Notes under the pieces: generated by a model
The model's database searches: none
Told to the model about the DNA's origin: nothing
Seen by the model: only the letters and a program-made list of their open reading frames with translations
Shown here: piece by piece, positions 45,261 to 51,652 of the stretch
Position numbering within the stretch: the first letter of the stretch is position 1
Layout: the number at the start of each line of letters is the position of its first letter
From: a virus
Direction: 5' to 3' (one strand)
Length of the DNA stretch: 64,000 nucleotides
Virus record (IMG/VR): IMGVR_UViG_3300036781_000236
Span: 23,999-87,998 of that record
Translations under genes and position numbers: made by a program

Positions 45261-46037
45261 TTAGAGTGCTGCAAGATCGGCTTGCAAAGCCGCCAGGTCG
45301 AACCCTGCTGGTGTCGCGCCCTGCGCGTCCAGCCAGTCACGGGACAGTAGCGCGTACGCTTCGTCAACGTAGGTGTGCAGGAACGCGGTCGTCATCTTCA
45401 GCGTGCCGCCCCACGTCACGACCGTGAACGTGTCCGGGTCGTACCCCACGATAGGGATAGCGTGGCCGCCCCACGAACCCGGTTCCGCGTCCTTCACGGC
45501 CACGTCCCATTCGTGCTGGCCCTGCGCGGACAGCGGTAGCGCCGCACCGATGTACAGGCCGCCGAACACCGCCGTGGCTTGCTTCACGAGGTTCGTGTCA
45601 CGCAAGCTCACTTTCGCGTATCCGACGATCCTGTCGCCGCCGAAACCGACGTTGCGCCACTGGTTCAGCACGTCGAGTTCGACACGTCCGGTGTCGGTGG
45701 GGCCACCAGGCTGGCATGGCTCATTCGGCGGTGCGCCGGTCGCCCAGTACAAGCCGAGCACGTCACCGTCGGTGGGAGTGACGAGGGTGTTCGCGTTCGC
45801 GGTCCACGCCTGCACCATGTGACCGGCGGCGGCGGCGGTACAGTCACCGAGCTTCTCGTTGCCGTACATCGGCCACGATCCCACCTTAGCCGTCATGTCG
45901 AACACAGCTGGGGCCGGGGGCAACTCCGCGTGGGTGTAGCTGGTGAGCATCACCGTGCGCGGGTCTTCGCGGGGCGGGAGCGCACCGAGAGGCAAGTGAG
46001 CGAACGAGCCGTGCTCCGCAAGCACAGGGTGCGTCAC
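45261..46037 (-). CDS. papain-like cysteine peptidase
   Basis: 258 residues from a GTG overlapping the previous stop. MYGNEKLGDCTAAAAGHMV carries the candidate catalytic Cys, and SWGGHAIPIVGYD the His, in the order and surroundings of papain/C39-like peptidases. WGGTLKMTTAFL follows. It lies next to the lysis genes, so it may be a second lysin (peptide cutter) or a virion peptidase. Confidence 0.7.
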   Translation of the reverse strand: MTHPVLAEHGSFAHLPLGALPPREDPRTVMLTSYTHAELPPAPAVFDMTAKVGSWPMYGNEKLGDCTAAAAGHMVQAWTANANTLVTPTDGDVLGLYWATGAPPNEPCQPGGPTDTGRVELDVLNQWRNVGFGGDRIVGYAKVSLRDTNLVKQATAVFGGLYIGAALPLSAQGQHEWDVAVKDAEPGSWGGHAIPIVGYDPDTFTVVTWGGTLKMTTAFLHTYVDEAYALLSRDWLDAQGATPAGFDLAALQADLAAL

Positions 46038-46207
46038 GCGGCGATATCCTCGCACTCGCACTTCACAACCAGCCACTGGCCGCGTCTACCCACTACCGTA
46101 GCGACTCCTTCAAGGATCTCTCTTGTCCTGGTTAGAAGCGGGTCAGTCGTCGCTGGTGGAAGGGTGTCGTCGCTGGTCACGTCTTTGTCGTGAAGCATGG
46201 CGCTCAT
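46034..46207 (-). CDS. small hypothetical protein
   Basis: 57 residues from an ATG overlapping the previous stop. Thr/Asp-rich N terminus, then a strand (VATVVGRRGQWLVVKCECED) with a CxC. Function unknown. Confidence 0.55.
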   Translation of the reverse strand: MSAMLHDKDVTSDDTLPPATTDPLLTRTREILEGVATVVGRRGQWLVVKCECEDIAA

Positions 46208-46521
46208 GCAGTCGCGAACTCCTTCGTCTTGCAATCGCACGGGCCGTTCGGGAACGCTGGCTCGTTATGAACCGAGCAGTCAGACGCATGCATCACACCA
46301 CTGACGCAGGCAGCGCACTGGCATCCCGATGCGATTTCCTTCGTGTCGCACTTGCAGTCCCCACCACACGGGCAAGCCTCGGCCTGCTCGCTGGTGGCGC
46401 GGTACCGGGCGATCACATCCGCGATGTCACGGAGCAGCACCTCGATACGCTCCAGCCCGTCATCGAGCGGCTGCATGTCTGGTGCGATCCGCACCGACGC
46501 AGTAGCGATTGGCTGACCCAT
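46204..46521 (-). CDS. Cys-rich small protein
   Basis: 105 residues. The N-terminal helix (DDGLERIEVLLRDIADVIARY) precedes a Cys-rich tail with about ten Cys (CPCGGDCKCDTKEI, CQCAAC, CDCK), so multiple metal ions are likely. A TTGGGC-N18-TACGAT promoter ends 8 nt before the ATG, giving a leaderless message. Its spacer holds CGTATAGCA. Confidence 0.65.
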   Translation of the reverse strand: MGQPIATASVRIAPDMQPLDDGLERIEVLLRDIADVIARYRATSEQAEACPCGGDCKCDTKEIASGCQCAACVSGVMHASDCSVHNEPAFPNGPCDCKTKEFATA

Positions 46522-46548
46522 CGCGCCGAATCGTAGCGTGCTATACGG

Positions 46549-46782
46549 TCATCGCCCAAGCTTGTGGCCATGGCTGTGATGCGAACGGCACGCCGGGAAC
46601 CCATGCTCCGTGTCCGTGTGCCCGATCCGCCAGCAGCCACGCTGATGGCAGGTGTGCTTCCGCCACAACATCCACACCCCCACCACGAGCGGCAGTTCAC
46701 CGAGGTCACCGAGCACCCCGCCGTAGAGGCTTGCGCCGTTCGCTGAGAGCGGGTGGAGGAACGCATGCCACGCTGACCCCAT
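46549..46782 (-). CDS. small membrane protein with Cys/His tail
   Basis: 77 residues. FLHPLSANGASLYGGVLGDLGE, then a hydrophobic segment (LPLVVGVWMLW), RKHTCHQRGCWRIGHTD and a His-rich end. This layout (LSANGAGLYSG.., RKH.C...GC.R.G) is common to a family of short actinophage membrane proteins of unknown role. Close to the lysis genes. Confidence 0.7.
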   Translation of the reverse strand: MGSAWHAFLHPLSANGASLYGGVLGDLGELPLVVGVWMLWRKHTCHQRGCWRIGHTDTEHGFPACRSHHSHGHKLGR

Positions 46783-46812
46783 ACCCCTAGTGTGCGCAGC
46801 GAAGCGGACGGG

Positions 46813-47277
46813 CTAGTCGTCGTCCAAGGGTGGCAACAACATCTCCATCAGATCCGCAACTGGGCCTCGGCGGTAGTCCACCGCGTCCGTTCCCTTCGAA
46901 GAGTTACACGGCGTGCAAAGAGTCTGATAGTTGCTCATGTCATCACGTCCACCAACGTCAAGCGGCACAACGTGATCTATTGTCAGCCGTTCGGTAGACC
47001 CGCAGCGCAAGCACGCCTGCCCGTCACGGGCATATATAAGGTTTCGCACATCAGCCCTGATACCACGTCTAGGTGTCGGGGCAAGAACGGAATACGTCTC
47101 ATCTAACTTCGTGGCAGCAGAATGGAAAGAAAACAAAACGTCCTCAACCTCTTTCATTCTCTGTCCGTAGTCGAGGTGTTCGCTTTTGTCGGCGATGTCC
47201 ATGATCGTTCTTACGGCTACCTCTGCTACCGCCTTGTAGGCAACATCCGATTCTACGTACGCTGTAGGTCTCGTCAC
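46813..47277 (-). CDS. HNH endonuclease
   Basis: 154 residues. A helical N-terminal half precedes ADVRNLIYARDGQACLRCGSTERLTIDHVVPLDVGG and YQTLCTPCNSSKG, a full HNH core with CxxC zinc knuckles. Coupled to the ribbon-helix-helix gene. Such operon-embedded HNH proteins can support packaging or act as mobile elements; it is not adjacent to the terminase, so the latter is more likely. Confidence 0.85.
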   Translation of the reverse strand: MTRPTAYVESDVAYKAVAEVAVRTIMDIADKSEHLDYGQRMKEVEDVLFSFHSAATKLDETYSVLAPTPRRGIRADVRNLIYARDGQACLRCGSTERLTIDHVVPLDVGGRDDMSNYQTLCTPCNSSKGTDAVDYRRGPVADLMEMLLPPLDDD

Positions 47278-47534
47278 TTAGGCACGATTCCGCATCGCTT
47301 GCAGTACACACCCGAGCGGTGACGGTACTCGGCGTCACACACCACTGTCTTGCCGCCACGGGTTCGCTTCGCTGTAGACGGCGCATGGACAGGCGGCATC
47401 TCCGCGCTGTCGAGATCGAGTACCCGATCCGCTGCACCACGTAGCCACTCCGCAAGCGTCACACCATCGGCTTTCGCTGCGGCCTTGTACGCGGCCATGC
47501 GTTCGTCGTCGGTCTTGAGGAGGTAGGTAGCCAC
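47274..47534 (-). CDS. ribbon-helix-helix-like protein
   Basis: 86 residues from a GTG 8 nt downstream of a TATACT box (leaderless). VATYLLKTDDERMAAYKAAA-type strand and helix, then DGVTLAEWLRGAADRVL resemble ribbon-helix-helix/MobC-like DNA-binding domains. The C terminus has a Cys pair (SGVYCKRCG). A plausible regulator. Confidence 0.6.
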   Translation of the reverse strand: MATYLLKTDDERMAAYKAAAKADGVTLAEWLRGAADRVLDLDSAEMPPVHAPSTAKRTRGGKTVVCDAEYRHRSGVYCKRCGIVPK

Positions 47535-47671
47535 GCCCCAGAAGTATATACGTTCGACTACGGAAGGGTGGCGGCTGCCGTCCACGGACAAGGCTCCCCG
47601 GGACCCGTGCCGTGCAAACACAGGTCGACCAGTGGATGTCGTGGTGGGCAGCAGCCGCCACTACCCGTAGG

Positions 47672-48184
47672 CTACCGCGTCAAGCGGCGGAGCGTGGCGA
47701 TAGCGCGCTGCGCGCGAACCAGATCGCGGCCTCGCATGACACGGATACGTTCGACCAGTGCTTCACGGTTCCGTACCTCCGCTTCCCATCGCTCCGTCAT
47801 CGCGCCCAACGCCATCACCAAGGACTGGATGCGGCGGCGGGACTCACGGTTCGACGCGCCATGCCCGAGTGCTTGCAGCGACAGCAGCTGGGCGCGCTGC
47901 TCCTTGATACGTCGTTCCAGGCGGTGCGCGTAGTTCTCCCACGTCTCCCCTGTCCGCATCTGGTGCTCCGGCATGAAGTCGCTGCCGTGACCGCTGACGG
48001 GGTTCGAGGACAAATGCCATCCTTCGCAAACCCGGCACACGTAGAAGTGCGTCTCGGCGTCCTTCCCGTCAGGGTGTTCTAGCCGGTAGCCACGCACCCG
48101 CACCAACGCGGCGAGCGCAGCGGCCTCGGTGTCGTACCTCACCTTGCCGGTGTTGCACCCGCCCGTCTCTGTCCGCTTACCCAT
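47672..48184 (-). CDS. hypothetical protein with zinc motif and coiled coil
   Basis: 170 residues. The ATG is 9 nt from a TATATG box (leaderless). FYVCRVCEGWHLSSNP is a half zinc ribbon at about residue 50. The rest is an Arg-rich coiled coil (HRLERRIKEQRAQLLSLQAL, RNREALVERIRVM). The 137 bp to its left contain no gene. Confidence 0.6.
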   Translation of the reverse strand: MGKRTETGGCNTGKVRYDTEAAALAALVRVRGYRLEHPDGKDAETHFYVCRVCEGWHLSSNPVSGHGSDFMPEHQMRTGETWENYAHRLERRIKEQRAQLLSLQALGHGASNRESRRRIQSLVMALGAMTERWEAEVRNREALVERIRVMRGRDLVRAQRAIATLRRLTR

Positions 48185-48189
48185 AGCCG

Positions 48190-48223
48190 CCATCATATAG
48201 CAGGCTTTGTCACGCGCGCGTGA
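48190..48223 (-). promoter_or_regulatory. promoter with palindrome copy 15
   Basis: On the minus strand TCACGC-GC-GCGTGA (48210-48223) is followed 18 bp after its first arm by TATATG; the extended -10 TGC is present. The gene start is 9 nt downstream, sense direction. Confidence 0.7.
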
Positions 48224-48237
48224 CGGACATCAGACGC

Positions 48238-48265
48238 AATGCGGGCACCCGAAGGTGCCCGCATT
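48238..48265. terminator. terminator downstream of the terminase operon
   Basis: AATGCGGGCACC-CGAA-GGTGCCCGCATT, a perfect 12-bp stem with a CGAA tetraloop. It ends the leftward unit (48297 gene) before the promoter at 48223. Confidence 0.85.
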
Positions 48266-48296
48266 CTCAGACCCGCCCCGTGGTCAGCGTCAGATG

Positions 48297-48527
48297 TTAC
48301 TCGACGCCCAACTCCACCAGTTGCGCCCGCGCCTTCGCGGCACGCGCCTCGGCCTTCTCGATGCTCACGCGGAGCGCCGTAACGCTCAATCCGCGCAACG
48401 GCTGCGGCGGCAAACCCTCCGCGACACGTGCGTCACGAAGCAGACCGTCGTACTCCTCCGAGTGCGCCGTCTGCAACGCCTTCACCGCCGCCGCGCGTGC
48501 CGTCAATGCGCTCTTCGTACCAGCCAT
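48297..48527 (-). CDS. small helical protein after the terminase gene
   Basis: 76 residues, Ala/Arg/Glu-rich and fully helical (VTALRVSIEKAEARAAKARA), suggesting a coiled coil. A weak GAGGT precedes the ATG. The last gene of the terminase unit. Function unknown. Confidence 0.6.
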   Translation of the reverse strand: MAGTKSALTARAAAVKALQTAHSEEYDGLLRDARVAEGLPPQPLRGLSVTALRVSIEKAEARAAKARAQLVELGVE

Positions 48528-48575
48528 AGTTCTGTACCTCTTTCGGTTCGGGGATACAACTAGGCGGACTCTACT

Positions 48576-50036
48576 CTAAAATGGGCCGCCGCGCGGGCGC
48601 ATATCCGACAGGCCAGTGCGTGGGTCTATCCCACGGATCTGACGACGAGGGACAGATGACCTAGCGGGTTGCTGCTGCGGCTTCCAAATCTCCAGTTCCG
48701 TCAGCGCCCACACCAACGCATCCATGCGGTCTGGGGAATCCGCTTCACCAGCCCACGTCGTCATCTCGTCCTCTAGATCCTCGAACACACCGACATGGTG
48801 AACCGACGGTGATGGGTTACCGTCACCGTCTTTGCGGTCATACAGCGTCGAGATCGGCTCCGCGCGTGTGCGTTTCCCACGCGACGCCGACACGAGCTTC
48901 ACCGGCACAGACGGATCAACTGCCTTGATCACCATCGAGACCATGTCACCGCCGTTGTTCTTCTCCGCAACGATATGGTCGGCTTTCCAGTCATGGTAGG
49001 CATCAACCGCCGCTTGCGACCACTCAGCCGGTCCACCGCGAACAATCGTGCGGTCAGCGAGCACATACCCATGCCGATCGCTATGACCCCTGCCGCACAC
49101 GATGATCCCGGCGCTGTCCGACGTTTCCCCGCTCGTTGCGTTCGGGTCAATTGCCACCACAATCCTGGACAGCGGCGGCTCCGCGATAACACGGCCCAGG
49201 TCGATCATCGCCCGGGTCCACAACGCGCCCTCTACGTCCTCCAACAGTTCCGCTTCGATCTCCTGCCGCCCCGTACGTGTCCCTTCCAGCGGTGCGACGA
49301 CGGTGTCCCACCACGACACCGCGAGGTTCTGTCGGTTCTCATATGACGAGCCGCGAACCACGACCAGCGAGCGATCAGGCATGCCGAGAACGTCACGGGT
49401 GAGTTTGTTCGTCTTCGGTGTCGAGGTCAGTACGGCCCGCGGACGCACACCGAGTCGCAGCCCAAGCTTCAGGTTCGACCATGTCGTCTCCAGCACATCG
49501 CCCTTGCGGGCATCATCCCAAGACGACACCTCCTCACCCCACACGTAGTGATGCTGCGGGCCACGCAAACGGTCAGGTGTCTCCGACGAGAACCCCTTGA
49601 ACATTGTGCCGTTCGCTAACGTCAACTCCATCAGCGTCTTGTTCCACGCAGCCTCCCTCGACTGACCGAACAGCGCCGCCGTCGGGATCACCGACAAAAG
49701 GCCAGTTTCGCCTTCCACCATCGTTGAGATCACGTCACCGCGAGTAGGAGCAACCAACGCGATACGGCACTCCTGCTCCACAGCGCGTTCCTTCACCCAC
49801 TGAGCAGCAGAAAGCGTCTTTCCGAATCCGCGTCCGCAAAGAAGAAACCAGAACATCCAGTCGCCATCCGGTGCTTGCTGCTTCGGACGACCAACAAACC
49901 TCCACGACCGCAGAAGCATCCCCTTCAAATGATCCGGGGACATGCCGTGCTTCCGTGCCTCCTCCGCGATCAGCGCCTCCCGCTCATGAGGAGGCAGAGC
50001 AGCAAGACGCTCCAGAGGGGATTCGCTGCCCGTCAC
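48576..50036 (-). CDS. terL: terminase large subunit
   Basis: 486 residues. Walker A CGRGFGKT (67-74), Walker B YVWGEE (164-169), coupling motif STP in LTSTPKTN (about 205), and RNase H-like nuclease residues beginning VVAIDPNAT (Asp about 297) with DRMDALVWALTEL near the end. This is the DNA-packaging motor and cutter that docks on the portal. It is transcribed with the small subunit upstream (4-nt overlap). The portal gene lies 25 kb away. Confidence 0.95.
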   Translation of the reverse strand: MTGSESPLERLAALPPHEREALIAEEARKHGMSPDHLKGMLLRSWRFVGRPKQQAPDGDWMFWFLLCGRGFGKTLSAAQWVKERAVEQECRIALVAPTRGDVISTMVEGETGLLSVIPTAALFGQSREAAWNKTLMELTLANGTMFKGFSSETPDRLRGPQHHYVWGEEVSSWDDARKGDVLETTWSNLKLGLRLGVRPRAVLTSTPKTNKLTRDVLGMPDRSLVVVRGSSYENRQNLAVSWWDTVVAPLEGTRTGRQEIEAELLEDVEGALWTRAMIDLGRVIAEPPLSRIVVAIDPNATSGETSDSAGIIVCGRGHSDRHGYVLADRTIVRGGPAEWSQAAVDAYHDWKADHIVAEKNNGGDMVSMVIKAVDPSVPVKLVSASRGKRTRAEPISTLYDRKDGDGNPSPSVHHVGVFEDLEDEMTTWAGEADSPDRMDALVWALTELEIWKPQQQPARSSVPRRQIRGIDPRTGLSDMRPRGGPF

Positions 50037-50455
50037 GCAGCGTTCGTGCGGCGAGCGTCGAGTTCGCTCAAGCGAGCGTCGAACTGCGTCGCTACCTCAG
50101 CAGCCTCCTGATCCGTCATCTCCAATGGATCGTCGGCTTCCACTGGTGCGTACTGCGGGGCCTTCCCCCACCCGCGCTCCGCGAGAAACTGAGACGCCTT
50201 CAACCGAAGCACAGTGTCTTCTTTCGGGTTCGCCATGATGCTCGTCCAGAACCCGACGAGGAGATCAGCTCCTGTCTGTCCCTCTGTGGTCGAGGCGGCT
50301 TTGTCGAGGCGTTCACGGACGGCTTTCGCGAGTCCCTTGGGGCGTCCGCCTGGGTTCCCGGACACGCCTTTCTGGAAGGGGCGGAGGTTCTCGACGCGTC
50401 CTCTGCTTTTCTCCTTGTTCTGAGTGGGGGGTGCGGTGTCGTCTACGGTGCTCAT
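50033..50455 (-). CDS. terS: terminase small subunit
   Basis: 140 residues. NLRPFQKGVSGNPGGRPKGLAK is the DUF5681-type DNA-binding start of many small terminases, followed by a helical oligomerisation region. The ATG at 50455 is preferred; an in-frame ATG at 50476 is possible and neither has a strong ribosome site. A TATAGC box lies near 50498. Overlaps the large-subunit gene. Confidence 0.8.
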   Translation of the reverse strand: MSTVDDTAPPTQNKEKSRGRVENLRPFQKGVSGNPGGRPKGLAKAVRERLDKAASTTEGQTGADLLVGFWTSIMANPKEDTVLRLKASQFLAERGWGKAPQYAPVEADDPLEMTDQEAAEVATQFDARLSELDARRTNAA

Positions 50456-50506
50456 GGTTGGTGTGTCAGGGTACATGCGTGGGGCGGACGTTGCCGCTAT
50501 AGCAGG

Positions 50507-50677
50507 CTAACGTTCGTTCCGTTCGACCCAGTCGTATGCGGTGGTCGCGTAGGTGTGTTCGTCCACCTTCACATAGGTGACCGCTAACCAGCCCCACATG
50601 AGCCGGGTTGAGATCGAGGAGCGGTGGAAGGAGCCTCGTAGTTGGAAGGGACGTTCAATCACGAACCGTAGGTGCAT
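50507..50677 (-). CDS. small hypothetical protein
   Basis: 56 residues with a GAGGAG ribosome site. Basic N terminus (MHLRFVIERPFQLRGSFHRS), then aromatic strands (LMWGWLAVTYVKVDEHTY). Too short for the larger ORF filters but well placed between coupled genes. Confidence 0.6.
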   Translation of the reverse strand: MHLRFVIERPFQLRGSFHRSSISTRLMWGWLAVTYVKVDEHTYATTAYDWVERNER

Positions 50678-50679
50678 TG

Positions 50680-51426
50680 TCACTCCTCGGTAAATACGGG
50701 TTGGTGGGAAGCGGCAGGATCAAGAGCACGATGACGCGGGTCTGGGCGCACGCTCACCCACCGCACCAACTGACCCAGTTCGTGCGGTCCCAGAGCAGGT
50801 ACTTGTTTCCGGCGTGGCGCTGGCTTCACCACCCGTGCACAATGGTCGTCCACCTCGATCAGCCCTAGATCGGCGGGGACCCACACCGTCGGGGCCGTCA
50901 GCTCCACCGTGGACTTCGCGAGATAGCCCCTCCCGCCGCACACCCGGCACTCAATGGTGCGGTAGCCGCCATAGGCTCCGTAGCCGTCCTTGGCGTCGTA
51001 CGGGTACCGCGACACATGACGTGACGCAGTCGTCGGGACAGGAACCATCTCCTTGCAGCGGCCGTGACGGCGGTTCGGGCACCACGACCGGCTGAACGCA
51101 TCGTCGTCCCAAACGGGTTCCACGAACGCCAATTCCGCGGCGGTCAGCAAGCCCTTCGGGACAGCCAACCAGAACTCGTTACACCACTCCACGTTCAACA
51201 AGCGCTTCCGTGGATTCAACAACTCCTGCCGCAGATCGCTACGAGACACCTTCACCTCGTAGCCCACCCGTGCATGCCCGCACGGTTTCGTAGACCCCCA
51301 CGCCGACATAGCCAAAAGGTCGATGTTGCGCCACTCCTCAAGGCACGTCCACGCACCAGGACCAGCCACAGGTCCGAGCGCCGGGTGACGGCGGTACAAC
51401 GCCGCCTTCACCTCAGCCGCAGTCAC
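50680..51426 (-). CDS. PD-(D/E)XK-like nuclease candidate with zinc motif
   Basis: 248 residues from a GTG overlapping the previous stop. WRNIDLLAMSAWGS (Asp) and GYEVKVSRSDLRQEL (E-x-K) fit the PD-(D/E)XK core seen in MmcB-like and restriction-like proteins. EFWLAVPKGLL is the usual following strand. An added Cys-rich part (WCPNRRHGRC and IECRVCGGRGYL) may bind zinc. It lies in a group of DNA-modifying genes. Confidence 0.6.
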   Translation of the reverse strand: MTAAEVKAALYRRHPALGPVAGPGAWTCLEEWRNIDLLAMSAWGSTKPCGHARVGYEVKVSRSDLRQELLNPRKRLLNVEWCNEFWLAVPKGLLTAAELAFVEPVWDDDAFSRSWCPNRRHGRCKEMVPVPTTASRHVSRYPYDAKDGYGAYGGYRTIECRVCGGRGYLAKSTVELTAPTVWVPADLGLIEVDDHCARVVKPAPRRKQVPALGPHELGQLVRWVSVRPDPRHRALDPAASHQPVFTEE

Positions 51427-51644
51427 CCGTCCGCCTTCTCCAACAACATCCGGATTGTCGGCGGATCGCAAGCAGCGATGAACTCCGCCAGCGACGACGG
51501 GAAATCCGGGTTCTCGAACACCTCCGCGACCTCAACCACCGATCCGACCGCGAACACGTGCTGCGGGTAGCCGCCACGCCACTCCCACGGCCGATCCACA
51601 TTCGTACCGCTAAGACGCGCCAGCGCGATCCGCAACCTGTCCAT
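51423..51644 (-). CDS. small hypothetical protein
   Basis: 73 residues (a TTG at 51659 overlapping the methyltransferase stop is an alternative). VFAVGSVVEVAEVFENPDF, then a helix (SLAEFIAACDPPTIRMLLEKA). Similar short proteins with a C-terminal PPTI-x-x-LLE helix are common in phages; function unknown. Confidence 0.55.
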   Translation of the reverse strand: MDRLRIALARLSGTNVDRPWEWRGGYPQHVFAVGSVVEVAEVFENPDFPSSLAEFIAACDPPTIRMLLEKADG

Positions 51645-51652
51645 GTTCCCGC

